Assembly: GCF_009857445.1 (NCBI RefSeq)
Contig: NZ_WWCN01000014.1
Span: 157,036 to 221,035, forward strand
Direction: 5' to 3'
Length of the DNA stretch: 64,000 nt
Source: Duganella flavida
GTDB taxonomy: Bacteria > Pseudomonadota > Gammaproteobacteria > Burkholderiales > Burkholderiaceae_D
Position 1 is the stretch's first letter; each line of letters starts with the position of its first letter. Below the pieces are notes generated by a model, which saw nothing but the letters and a program-made list of their open reading frames with translations, had not been told where the DNA came from and did not search any database. This document shows positions 1-8,712 of this stretch, in pieces. A program made the position numbers and the translations under genes.

Positions 1-991
1 AGTCACCACCGCTCCAGGCGTGTTCCAGTGGTGGGATCTGGACGGCGCGCAGCATGAGCTTTCGCCCAACGTAGAAATCGTGCAGGCTGCTGCGCGGTTT
101 GTTTGTGATTTTCGCTGGACCGGTGAGGCGGTTTAGCAGCAGGCTTTGTCGCATCAACTGCGCTTGGTTGATTGGGCGGACGATGATGTCGCTGCCGCCC
201 TGGATCAGAATCGCTGGCATGCCGGGGAAGTCAGGATGGCGTTGCAGGATTTCTTGAGCAGCGATGTCGGCACGCAGGCCGGCGCCGTGGTGCATGACGC
301 CGATGCCTGTCAACGTGTTGTGTCCTGCACCGAAGACCGGACCTGAGTGCAGGCCGACAGCGGCGAACAGTCTTGGCTGGTTCAGCGCGAGGATATTGGC
401 CATGCCAGCGCCGGCCGATATGCCTGCGACGTAAATGCGCCGGCGATCGACGGGATATTGCGTTAGCACTTTGTGGATCATGCTGATGATGGTGGGGACG
501 TCGCCGCCACCGGCTTGCGTGGCGCGGTCGTACCATTTCCAGCAGCGCTGGGCATGGTGGCTGGTCAGTTGTTGTGGGTAGAGAACTGCGTAGCCATATT
601 TTTCGGCACGCAGGTTCATACGCGTGCCTTGGGCGAATTGGGTGGCGGTTTGCTGGCAGCCGTGCAGCATGACGACCAGGCCTGCGGGTGGTGAAAGGCT
701 GTTTGGCAGATAGAGCCAATAGCGCATTTGCTGCCCGGCTGCGGTGACGACGTGGGAGGAGAGCCATTTGCCCGGCGCGACGGCGGAGTCGCGCGGCGCG
801 CGAGCGACGGATGGCGCAGGCTGCGATATGCGCGGCGTGGCGACGGCGCGGACGGTGGGAGTTGCACGCGGCTTGGCCGGGGCGCGTTTGCGCTTCGGCT
901 TGGGCGGCGCTGTGGCCGTGGCGATTAGCTTGGCCGTGCGGGTGCCGGCGCGAAGTAAAGTGCGCAGCAGCTTACCGGTGTTGACTTTCAT
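1..991 (-). CDS. PHB depolymerase-family esterase, 3' end cut off
   Basis: Open frame with no stop before the window edge; 330 codons are visible. It starts at an ATG with an AGGAGG ribosome site 7 bases upstream. The product resembles the extracellular poly(3-hydroxybutyrate) depolymerase / LpqC esterase family of alpha/beta hydrolases. Visible residues are the nucleophile motif GISAG with Ser192, a probable acid Asp in GGSDIIV, and the catalytic His324 in EHAWSGG. Residues 1 to about 70 form a basic, Ala/Pro/Lys-rich linker rather than a clear signal peptide. Members hydrolyse polyester or ester substrates; the real substrate cannot be told from sequence. The family call is firm, the function less so. 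Confidence 0.85.
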   Translation of the reverse strand, partial: MKVNTGKLLRTLLRAGTRTAKLIATATAPPKPKRKRAPAKPRATPTVRAVATPRISQPAPSVARAPRDSAVAPGKWLSSHVVTAAGQQMRYWLYLPNSLSPPAGLVVMLHGCQQTATQFAQGTRMNLRAEKYGYAVLYPQQLTSHHAQRCWKWYDRATQAGGGDVPTIISMIHKVLTQYPVDRRRIYVAGISAGAGMANILALNQPRLFAAVGLHSGPVFGAGHNTLTGIGVMHHGAGLRADIAAQEILQRHPDFPGMPAILIQGGSDIIVRPINQAQLMRQSLLLNRLTGPAKITNKPRSSLHDFYVGRKLMLRAVQIPPLEHAWSGGD

Positions 992-1057
992 CGCAACGTC
1001 CTCCTGTTGCTAATCAGTCTACCGAAAAACTGCCGCGTGCAGCGTACGGCAGCGCGC

Positions 1058-4000
1058 TTAGCGCTGCATGGATTCCCACACTTTCTGCAGACGCTTGGCC
1101 GAAACCGGCATTGGCGTGCGCAGTTCTTGCGCGAACAGGGACACGCGTAATTCTTCCAGCATCCAGCGGTATTCCACCATTTTCGGATCGGTGTTTTTAC
1201 CGGCCGATTTGTCGCGGCTCACGCGCAGATAGGCTGCTGCGGCTTGCTGCCATTCGGCCATCAACTTGGTGTCGCGCGCCGGATCGCCACGCAGTTTTTC
1301 AATGCGGACGTTCATGGCTTTCAAGTAGCGTGGGAAGTGAGACAGCTGGCTGTACTCGTTCTCTTGCAGGAAGCGCTTGTGCACCAGGCCTTGCAGTTGC
1401 TGCTGCATGTCTTGCGCAGCTTGCTGCGACAAGCTTTGCAGGCGTTTCGGCAGGCCGTGGAATTCGGTCAGCACTTGCGACAGCAGGCGCGCGATCTCGT
1501 TCACCAGCAGCACCAGGCGCGATTTGCCTTCGTCTTTGCGCTTGGCGAAGGTGGCTGCGTCGATCGGCAGCGGATCTTGCAGACAGGCGATGTCCAGCGC
1601 TTTGTTGATGATTTGTTCGCGCAGTTCTTCCTGCGTGCCCATGCTCATGAATTGCATGCCCATTTGCTGCAGGTTCGGGATGCTCTTTTCGATGAATTTG
1701 ATTTGGTCTTTCATCTGCAGGGCGAACAGGCGGCGCAGGCCAATGCGGTGCGTGCGCGCGGCGACGGTTGGGTCGTCGAAGACTTCCAGGTCGCAGTGGG
1801 TGGTTTTGTCTACCAGTGCCGGGAAGCCAATCAGCGTGAGTTTGCCTTGGGCGATTTCCAGTAGTTCCGGGAGTTCGCCGAAGGTCCACGAGGTGAGGTT
1901 TGTTAGCGTGATGTTGCTGGTTGTCGGCGCGGCAGACGACGCAGCAGAAGCAGCAGCAGGTGCTGCTTTGGCCGGCGCCACGGCGCGCGCGGCGACGGTG
2001 GCTTGCGGGCCGGAGGCTTCCGCCATCTTTTGGAAGCTCTCGCGCGCTTGCGTGCCGTATTCGGCTTGCAGCGTCGCCAAATTTCGGCCCATGTCCAGCT
2101 GGCGGCCATGCTCGTCGATCACTTTGAAATTCATGAAGTGGTGCGCTGGCAGGGTCTCCGGCTTGAAGTCGGTGGTCAGCGGCATCACGGTGATCTGCTT
2201 GCGGATGTCGGCGATGATGGCGTCGATCAGCTCACCGCGGCCGAAGGCGTGCGCCTCCTCCACGCGCTCGCAGAACTTGGCCGCGTAATCCGGCAGCGGC
2301 ACGCAGTGGCGGCGCAGTTTCTGCGGCAGGGATTTCAGCAGCAAGTGCACCTTCTCCTTCAGCATGCCCGGCACCAGCCATTCGCAACGCTCGCGCGACA
2401 GCTGGTTCAGCGCATACAGCGGCACCGCCAACGTGACACCATCGCGCACGCTGCCTGGCTCGAAGTGATAGGTCAGCGCCAGCTCAAGGCCGGACACGTT
2501 CATCTTCTTCGGGAACAGGTCCGTGGTGACGCCTGCGGCCTCGTGGCGCATCAGCTCATCGCGGTTCAGGAACAGCAGCTTGGGTTCTTGCGCCGTGACG
2601 TCCTTGTGCCACTTCTCGAAGCCGGCGCCATTGACTACGTCCGCCGGCACCAGCTTATCGTAGAAGGCTGCGATCAATTCATCGTCCACCAGCACGTCCT
2701 GGCGGCGCGACTTGTGTTCAAGATTTTCGATCTCTTTTACCAGCTTGTGGTTGTGCGCGAAGAACGGCGCACGCGTCTCGTAATCACCGCCAACCAGCGC
2801 ATCGCGAATAAAGATCTCGCGCGCTTCGGATGGATTGAACAAGCCGTAGTTGATGCGGCGCTGGCTATACACCACCAAGCCGTAAAGCGTCGCGCGCTCC
2901 GACGCAGTCACCTGCGCCGAACGTTTTTCCCAACGCGGCTCGCCCCAGGATTTCTTCAGCAAGTGGCCGCCGACTTTCTCCAGCCACTCCGGCTGGATCT
3001 GCGCGATGCAGCGCGCGTAAAGGCGCGTGGTATCCACCAGCTCCGCAGCCATAATCCACTTGCCCGGCTTCTTGCTCAGCGAAGAACCTGGCCAGATATT
3101 GAACTTGATGCCGCGCGCGCCAAGGAAGCCCGGATCGTCTTCCTGTTTGAAGCCGATGTTACCCAGCAAACCAGTCAACAACGCCATGTGCAGGTTTTCA
3201 TACGTGGCCGGAGTTTCGTTCAGGCGCCAGCCCTGCTCTTTGACGATGGTGAGCAGTTGCGAGTGCACATCGCGCCATTCACGCAGGCGCAGTTGCGACA
3301 GGAAGTTGGTGCGGCAGTTATCCTGCAACTGACGGTTGGTCTTCTTGTGCTCAATCGCGTTTTCGAACCACTTCCAGATCTTGATGTAGCTAAGGAACTC
3401 GGACTTCTCGTCGGCGAATTTTTTATGTGCCTCATCAGCCGCCTGCTGGTGCTCCATCGGACGGTCACGCGGATCCTGCACCGACAAGGCCGAAGCAATG
3501 ATCAATACTTCGTTCAGGCAAACGTTATCCAGCGCGGCCAGAATCATGCGGCCCACGCGCGGGTCCAGCGGCAGCTTGGCCAGTTTCTTGCCCAACGCCG
3601 TGATCTGATTGTACTCATCGACCGCACCCAATTCTTGCAGCAACTGGTAGCCGTCCGCAATCGCACGCGCCAGCGGCGGTTCGATGAACGGGAAGGTCTC
3701 CACATCGGCCAGATGCAGGGTCTTCATGCGCAGGATGACGGAGGCCAGCGACGAGCGCAGGATTTCCGGCTCGGTAAATTTAGGACGCTGGTTGAAATCC
3801 TGCTCGTCGTACAGGCGGATACACACACCATCGGCCACACGGCCGCATCGGCCGGCGCGCTGATTGGCTGCCGATTGCGCAATCGGTTCGATCTGCAGCT
3901 GCTCGACTTTGTTGCGATAGCTGTAGCGCTTCACGCGCGCCAGGCCGGCGTCCACCACGTAGCGGATTCCCGGCACGGTCAGCGAAGTCTCTGCCACGTT

Positions 4001-5062
4001 GGTGGACAGGACGATGCGGCGCGCGTTGGTCAGCTTGAACACGCGCTCCTGCTCCTCGGCCGACAAGCGGGCGAACAGCGGCAGGATTTCCACGTGCGGC
4101 GGGTGGTGCTTGCGCAGCGCTTCAGCGGCGTCGCGGATTTCGCGTTCGCCCGGCAGGAACACCAGGATGTCGCCAGAGCCGATGCGCGCCAGTTCGTCCA
4201 CGCTATCCACCACCGCATCCATCAGGTCACGCTTCTCGCGTGCGGCGGCGGTGCGGGCGCCCTTACCTTCGGCGTTAGCGATGGCTGCGGCATTGCCGCC
4301 GGCCGGCACGTCGCTCTCAATCGGGCGGTAACGCACTTCCACTTTGTACAGGCGGCCCGACACTTCGATCACCGGTGCTGGTTTCTCCGGCGTGCCGAAG
4401 TGGCGCGCGAAGCGGTCGGCATCGATGGTCGCCGAGGTGATGATGATCTTCAGGTCCGGACGGCGCGGCAGCAGCTGTTTCAGGTAACCGAGCAGGAAGT
4501 CGATGTTCAGGCTACGTTCGTGCGCTTCATCGATGATGATGGTGTCGTAGCCCTTGAGCAGCGGATCGCTTTGCGTTTCGGTCAGCAGGATACCGTCGGT
4601 CATCAGCTTGATGGACGCGCCTTTTTGCAGCGTGTCGGCGAAGCGCACCTTGAAGCCCACGTGCTCACCCAGCGGCGAGCCCAATTCCACGGCAATGCGC
4701 TTGGCGGTCGACGAGGCGGCGATACGGCGAGGCTGTGTGTGGCCGATCAGGCCTTTTTGTCCGCGTCCCAGTTCCAGGCAAATCTTCGGCAACTGGGTGG
4801 TTTTACCGGAGCCGGTTTCACCCGAAACGATGATCACTTGATTATTTTGCAGCGCTTCCGCGATCTCGTGGCGACGGCCCGATACCGGCAGATCTTCCGG
4901 GAAGGTGATCGGCGGCAGCGGGTTGCGGAACGCGCGTTCAGCCTCGCGCGCAGCCTGTTCTTCCGGTGTCAAACGCGGACGTGGCGGCTTCTGCCCAGGG
5001 CGGGATGTGGCGTTTTGCGGGCGGTTAGGCTGATTTTTTGGCTTGTTGCTGGCTTCTGACAT
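1058..5062 (-). CDS. hrpA: ATP-dependent RNA helicase HrpA
   Basis: 1334 residues, close to the roughly 1300 of E. coli HrpA, a DEAH-box 3'-5' RNA helicase involved in mRNA processing and stalled ribosomes. Walker A GETGSGKT is at 81-88, DEAH at 178-181 and SAT at 210-212. The QRAGRCGR motif VI follows, then the helicase-associated region and the long C-terminal HrpA-specific domain. An Ala-rich stretch (about 1005-1040) looks like a linker inside the C-terminal half. The N-terminal 45 residues are Pro/Arg/Gln-rich and probably disordered. The gene is divergent from argA; the two start codons are 56 bases apart. No strong Shine-Dalgarno is seen before the ATG. Confidence 0.95.
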   Translation of the reverse strand: MSEASNKPKNQPNRPQNATSRPGQKPPRPRLTPEEQAAREAERAFRNPLPPITFPEDLPVSGRRHEIAEALQNNQVIIVSGETGSGKTTQLPKICLELGRGQKGLIGHTQPRRIAASSTAKRIAVELGSPLGEHVGFKVRFADTLQKGASIKLMTDGILLTETQSDPLLKGYDTIIIDEAHERSLNIDFLLGYLKQLLPRRPDLKIIITSATIDADRFARHFGTPEKPAPVIEVSGRLYKVEVRYRPIESDVPAGGNAAAIANAEGKGARTAAAREKRDLMDAVVDSVDELARIGSGDILVFLPGEREIRDAAEALRKHHPPHVEILPLFARLSAEEQERVFKLTNARRIVLSTNVAETSLTVPGIRYVVDAGLARVKRYSYRNKVEQLQIEPIAQSAANQRAGRCGRVADGVCIRLYDEQDFNQRPKFTEPEILRSSLASVILRMKTLHLADVETFPFIEPPLARAIADGYQLLQELGAVDEYNQITALGKKLAKLPLDPRVGRMILAALDNVCLNEVLIIASALSVQDPRDRPMEHQQAADEAHKKFADEKSEFLSYIKIWKWFENAIEHKKTNRQLQDNCRTNFLSQLRLREWRDVHSQLLTIVKEQGWRLNETPATYENLHMALLTGLLGNIGFKQEDDPGFLGARGIKFNIWPGSSLSKKPGKWIMAAELVDTTRLYARCIAQIQPEWLEKVGGHLLKKSWGEPRWEKRSAQVTASERATLYGLVVYSQRRINYGLFNPSEAREIFIRDALVGGDYETRAPFFAHNHKLVKEIENLEHKSRRQDVLVDDELIAAFYDKLVPADVVNGAGFEKWHKDVTAQEPKLLFLNRDELMRHEAAGVTTDLFPKKMNVSGLELALTYHFEPGSVRDGVTLAVPLYALNQLSRERCEWLVPGMLKEKVHLLLKSLPQKLRRHCVPLPDYAAKFCERVEEAHAFGRGELIDAIIADIRKQITVMPLTTDFKPETLPAHHFMNFKVIDEHGRQLDMGRNLATLQAEYGTQARESFQKMAEASGPQATVAARAVAPAKAAPAAASAASSAAPTTSNITLTNLTSWTFGELPELLEIAQGKLTLIGFPALVDKTTHCDLEVFDDPTVAARTHRIGLRRLFALQMKDQIKFIEKSIPNLQQMGMQFMSMGTQEELREQIINKALDIACLQDPLPIDAATFAKRKDEGKSRLVLLVNEIARLLSQVLTEFHGLPKRLQSLSQQAAQDMQQQLQGLVHKRFLQENEYSQLSHFPRYLKAMNVRIEKLRGDPARDTKLMAEWQQAAAAYLRVSRDKSAGKNTDPKMVEYRWMLEELRVSLFAQELRTPMPVSAKRLQKVWESMQR

Positions 5063-5080
5063 TGTTTTTTACAAAGGTAT

Positions 5081-5111
5081 TTGGCGCGGACGTCGCGCAC
5101 CGAATTATAAT
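5081..5111 (+). promoter_or_regulatory. argA sigma-70 promoter, possibly leaderless
   Basis: A perfect TATAAT (5106-5111) is preceded by TTGGCG (5081-5086) with a 19-base spacer, longer than the optimum. The preferred argA ATG begins at 5119, only 7 bases after the -10 box. A transcript from this promoter would therefore start at or within a base or two of the start codon. No ribosome site is seen before it. Confidence 0.55.
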
Positions 5112-5118
5112 GCGGCTA

Positions 5119-6429
5119 ATGGAAAACCCTACCCAATTCGTCCAATGGCTGCGCTCCGTCGCACCTTACATCCACGCCTTCCGCGGCAAGACCTTCGTGG
5201 TGGCCTTCCCCGGTGAACTGGTGGCGGCCGGCGCCTTGCCGGTACTGGCCCACGATTTGTCGCTGCTGCACGCGCTGGATATCAACGTCACCGTGATCTA
5301 CGGCTCGCGCCCGCAGGTGGCGGAACAACTGGCCCTGCGTAACGTCGAAGGCCGCTTCCACAACGGCCTGCGCATCACTGACACCGCCGCCATGGAATGC
5401 GCCAAGGAAGCCGCCGGCGAACTGCGTCTCGACATCGAGGCCGCGTTCAGCCAGGGCTTGCCGAACACGCCGATGTCCAACGCGGCGATCCGCATCATTT
5501 CCGGCAACTTCATCACCGCCCGCCCGCTCGGCGTGATCGACGGCGTGGACCTGGAACTGACCGGCGTAACCCGTAAAGTCGACGCCGAAACCATCCACTC
5601 CATTTTGGGTTCCGATGGCCTGGTGCTGCTGTCGCCACTGGGCTTCTCGCCGACCGGCGAGGCGTTCAACCTGACGATGGAAGACGTGGCCTGCTCCACC
5701 GCCATCGCGCTGCACGCCGATAAGCTGATCTTCATCACTGAGACGCCGCTGATGACCGACGCCGCCGGCGCCGAGATCCGCGAACTGTCCTCGCACCAGG
5801 CGGAAGCCGTACTGCAAGCGGGCTTCCTGCCCGATTCCACCGCCTTCTACCTGAAGCACTGCATCAAGGCCTGCGACAACGGCGTGGAACGTTCGCACAT
5901 CGTCTCGTTCGACATGGATGGCTCGACGCTGCTGGAACTGTTCACCCACGATGGCGTGGGCACCATGATCTCGCACGAGAACCTGGAATCGCTGCGTACC
6001 GCCACCATTGAAGACGTGGGCGGCATCATCAAACTAATCGAACCGCTGGAAGCCGACGGCACGCTGGTCAAGCGCGGCCGCGAACTGATCGAACGCGAGA
6101 TCGAGATGTTCTCGGTCATCGAGCACGATGGCGTGATCTTCGGCTGTGCGGCCCTGTATCCGTTCCCGGAGCAGAAAATGGCCGAAATGGCATGCCTGAC
6201 CGTCAACCCGGAAGTACAGGGCCAGGGCGACGGCGACCGCATTCTCAAACACATGGAGAACCGCGCCCGCGCGCTGGGTCTGAACAAGCTGTTCGTGCTG
6301 ACCACCCGCACCGCGCACTGGTTCATCAAGCGCGGCTTCGCACAGGCCACCGTGGACGCCCTGCCGAAGGACCGCCAGCGCATGTATAACTGGCAGCGCA
6401 AATCCCAGGTTCTGATTAAGACCTTATAA
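5119..6429 (+). CDS. argA: amino-acid N-acetyltransferase (N-acetylglutamate synthase)
   Basis: 436 residues from ATG 5119 (start MENPTQF). ArgA acetylates glutamate with acetyl-CoA in the first step of arginine synthesis. The N-terminal two thirds form an amino-acid-kinase fold (about 1-280) typical of the ArgA allosteric, arginine-binding domain. The C-terminal part is a GNAT acetyltransferase domain with the acetyl-CoA segment NPEVQGQGDGDRIL. An upstream in-frame ATG at 5110 lies inside the TATAAT box and the frame stays open back to 5038, but those residues have no family counterpart. The start at 5119 would make the message leaderless. Confidence 0.95.
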   Translation: MENPTQFVQWLRSVAPYIHAFRGKTFVVAFPGELVAAGALPVLAHDLSLLHALDINVTVIYGSRPQVAEQLALRNVEGRFHNGLRITDTAAMECAKEAAGELRLDIEAAFSQGLPNTPMSNAAIRIISGNFITARPLGVIDGVDLELTGVTRKVDAETIHSILGSDGLVLLSPLGFSPTGEAFNLTMEDVACSTAIALHADKLIFITETPLMTDAAGAEIRELSSHQAEAVLQAGFLPDSTAFYLKHCIKACDNGVERSHIVSFDMDGSTLLELFTHDGVGTMISHENLESLRTATIEDVGGIIKLIEPLEADGTLVKRGRELIEREIEMFSVIEHDGVIFGCAALYPFPEQKMAEMACLTVNPEVQGQGDGDRILKHMENRARALGLNKLFVLTTRTAHWFIKRGFAQATVDALPKDRQRMYNWQRKSQVLIKTL

Positions 6430-6462
6430 TCTCGTTTTTACAAAGCTTTAGGAGCAACCCAT

Positions 6463-6735
6463 ATGGCCCGCACCGTTCAATGCATTAAACTCAACAAGGA
6501 AGCCGAGGGCTTGGACTTCCCGCCGTATCCGGGTGAACTGGGTAAGAAGATTTACGAGCAGGTGTCGAAGGAAGCCTGGGCGGCATGGCTCAAGCACCAG
6601 ACCATGCTGGTCAACGAAAACCGCCTAAACCTGGCCGACCAGCGCGCCCGTAAATACCTGGCAACGCAGATGGAAAAACACTTCTTCGGCGATGGCGCCG
6701 ATGCAGCACAGGGTTATGTGCCGCCAGCGGAATAA
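6463..6735 (+). CDS. yggX: Fe(2+)-trafficking protein YggX
   Basis: 90 residues, the usual family length. YggX-family proteins protect iron-sulfur enzymes from oxidation and are implicated in iron traffic. The family signature is clear: an N-terminal MARTVQCIKL with the single conserved Cys7, then GLDFPPYPGELG, and a C-terminal helical part rich in Arg and Lys. AGGAG lies 8 bases before the ATG. It follows argA by 33 bases in the same direction and may be co-transcribed. It converges on rpiA, with a REP palindrome between them. Confidence 0.95.
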   Translation: MARTVQCIKLNKEAEGLDFPPYPGELGKKIYEQVSKEAWAAWLKHQTMLVNENRLNLADQRARKYLATQMEKHFFGDGADAAQGYVPPAE

Positions 6736-6777
6736 ACCGCTACCCCGCATCCTTGAGTGACAGATTCAGCTCCGTCG

Positions 6778-6825
6778 CTTAGGGGTCTGACCCCGCAGGG
6801 GTCAGACCCCACCTGGCAGTGCGGG
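6778..6825. repeat. REP-type palindrome, copy 1
   Basis: A perfect 13-base inverted repeat: GGGGTCTGACCCC (6782-6794), loop GCA, then GGGGTCAGACCCC (6798-6810). Each arm is itself nearly palindromic. The flanks CTTA (6778-6781) and TGGCAGTGCGGG (6814-6825) recur in the second copy at 51625-51673, which is inverted, so the repeated unit is about 48 bases. It sits between the convergent genes yggX and rpiA and could also act as a hairpin barrier to read-through. Confidence 0.85.
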
Positions 6826-6829
6826 TCTA

Positions 6830-7507
6830 TCAGAACTTCAACGTTTTCACACCTTCCGCAGTACCCAGCAGGCACACATTGGCGCCGCGCGCAGCGAACA
6901 AGCCCACTGCAATCACACCCACGATCTGGTTGATCTTCTCTTCCAGCGCCTTCGGCTCAGTAATCGACAGACCCGCCACATCCAGCAGATAACCGCCGTT
7001 ATCGGTCAGGAACGCTTCCTCCGTACCCGGCTTCAAACGCAGCTTAGGAGTGCCGCCCAGCTTGACCAGCTCACGCGCCACCGACGCGCGCGCCATCGGG
7101 ATCACTTCCACCGGCAGCGGGAACTTGCCCATCACGTCCACCAGCTTCGAACCATCGGCGATGCAGACAAACTGCTTGGCCACCGAAGCGACGATCTTTT
7201 CACGGGTCAGCGCAGCGCCGCCGCCTTTGATCATGGCGCCGCTGTTGTCGATTTCGTCGGCGCCGTCAATGTAAACCGCCATTTCCGCCACATCGTTCAG
7301 GTCGAACACCTCGATGCCATGGCCGCGCAGGCGGGCAGCAGTCGCTTCCGACGACGCCACGGTGCCCTTGATCTTGTCCTTGATCTTGGCCAGTTCGTCG
7401 ATGAAGAAGTTGGCGGTGGAGCCAGTGCCCACGCCGATAATCTCGTTTTCCACCACGTAGGCAATGGCTTCACGGGCTACGGCTTGTTTCAGTTCGTCTT
7501 GGGTCAT
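6830..7507 (-). CDS. rpiA: ribose-5-phosphate isomerase A
   Basis: 225 residues from ATG 7507 (MTQDELK, as in E. coli RpiA). The enzyme interconverts ribose-5-phosphate and ribulose-5-phosphate in the pentose phosphate pathway. Visible family motifs are GVGTGSTA (phosphate loop), YIDGADEID with catalytic acids, IKGGGAALTREK, FPLPVEVIP and TDNGGY. The frame extends upstream to 7711, but those residues are not family-like and run into the next gene's promoter region. No good ribosome site is visible; the leader is AT-rich. Confidence 0.95.
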   Translation of the reverse strand: MTQDELKQAVAREAIAYVVENEIIGVGTGSTANFFIDELAKIKDKIKGTVASSEATAARLRGHGIEVFDLNDVAEMAVYIDGADEIDNSGAMIKGGGAALTREKIVASVAKQFVCIADGSKLVDVMGKFPLPVEVIPMARASVARELVKLGGTPKLRLKPGTEEAFLTDNGGYLLDVAGLSITEPKALEEKINQIVGVIAVGLFAARGANVCLLGTAEGVKTLKF

Positions 7508-7704
7508 GATAAATAAATAATGGAATAAGAGGAGGGGAAATCGGAATGGCGCTATTTTACCACCCCGCTTTTTGCCAAAAAATTGCGCCGAGACAACATA
7601 GGCAACATTGCTTTGTCGCAGACTTGCACAAGCTGGCCGCCAAGCGGGCCGGATATGCGAGAATGAAGACACAGTAGTCCCAAAACGATCGCCGGGGATA
7701 AGAC

Positions 7705-8076
7705 ATGACAACCACTAAAACAGTCTTGATTGTCGATGACAGCCGCGTTTCACGCATGATGGCGCGACAATACATCGCCGGCCTGCGCGCCGACTGGATC
7801 GTCGAGGAAGCCGGCACCGGCGAGGAATCGCTGGTCAAAGCGCGCCACGTGGCGCCGGACCTGATCCTGATGGATGTCAACATGCCCGGCATGGGCGGCA
7901 TCGCCGCTGCCGAGCAGCTGCGCCAGGAATTCCCTACCGTGCCGATTTCGCTGCTGACCGCGAACGTGCAAACCGCCACCCGCGAACGCGCTACCGCCAT
8001 GGGCATCGGCTTCGTCGAGAAGCCGATCACTGAGGCGCGCATCGCGCAACTGGTGGCGACGCTGGAAGCGGCGTAA
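7705..8076 (+). CDS. single-domain response regulator
   Basis: 123 residues, a receiver (REC) domain only. The acidic pair Asp11/Asp12, phospho-acceptor Asp57, Thr85 and Lys106 are all present, so it should be phosphorylated. No output domain is attached. It is the first gene of a tight operon with a CheC-type phosphatase (2-base gap) and a diguanylate cyclase (7-base gap). It probably passes a phosphate signal that the next gene's product removes; its kinase is not in this operon. Confidence 0.9.
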   Translation: MTTTKTVLIVDDSRVSRMMARQYIAGLRADWIVEEAGTGEESLVKARHVAPDLILMDVNMPGMGGIAAAEQLRQEFPTVPISLLTANVQTATRERATAMGIGFVEKPITEARIAQLVATLEAA

Positions 8077-8078
8077 TC

Positions 8079-8705
8079 ATGTTCAACCTCTCCGAACTGG
8101 AAAATGATGCGCTGATCGAGATTTTCAATATCGGCGTGGGCCAGGCGGCGGCGTCGATGAGCGCCATCGTCAATGAAGCGGTGCGCATGTCGGTGCCCTC
8201 GATCAGCTTCATTCCGCGGACCGAGGCGGCGCGCCTGCTGGGGAAGACGGACGGCGTGCCGGAACGCATCTGCGGCGTCTCGCAGCATTTCGGCGGCGCC
8301 TTCGAGACCGAAGCCATCCTCATGTTCCCGGAAGATAAAAGCCTGGAGATCGTGCGCCTGATGGTGGGCGAATCGGTGCCGCTGAAAGAGCTGACCGAGA
8401 TGGAGCAGGAAGCCATGTGCGAGATCGGCAACATCATGCTCAATTCCTGCGTCGGCACGCTGGCGAATATTTTCCAGCGCGAGCTGCAAGGTTCGCTGCC
8501 GCAGTACCACGTCGGCACCAGCGATGAAATCCTGACCGCCACTGGCAGCGCCGCCGGCAGCGTGGTGCTGATGCTGCACATCGACTTCCTGCTGGAGAAG
8601 CACCAGATCCACGGCTATGTCGCCTTCGTGCTGGATATCTCGGCGCTGCACGATTTGAAGGAACAAATTAACCTCTACATCGCCCGCGCGATGGGGCAAG
8701 CCTGA
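8079..8705 (+). CDS. CheC/CheX-family phosphatase
   Basis: 208 residues matching the chemotaxis CheC family, which dephosphorylates CheY-type receivers. Both copies of the active-site pattern (acid-x3-Glu-x2-Asn-x22-Pro) are intact: Asp10/Glu14/Asn17/Pro40 and Glu111/Glu115/Asn118/Pro141. This is the two-site CheC architecture rather than one-site CheX. It starts 2 bases after the receiver gene stop, so the adjacent Asp57 receiver is the obvious substrate. CheC proteins are often bound and stimulated by CheD; no cheD is present here. Confidence 0.85.
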   Translation: MFNLSELENDALIEIFNIGVGQAAASMSAIVNEAVRMSVPSISFIPRTEAARLLGKTDGVPERICGVSQHFGGAFETEAILMFPEDKSLEIVRLMVGESVPLKELTEMEQEAMCEIGNIMLNSCVGTLANIFQRELQGSLPQYHVGTSDEILTATGSAAGSVVLMLHIDFLLEKHQIHGYVAFVLDISALHDLKEQINLYIARAMGQA

Positions 8706-8712
8706 GGAGCCC

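Noticed and set aside
2003..5059. 1018-codon open frame on the plus strand opposite hrpA
   Set aside because: It is a mirror of hrpA produced by high GC and codon bias; composition is His/Gln/Arg-rich with no family motif, and hrpA has full helicase motifs.
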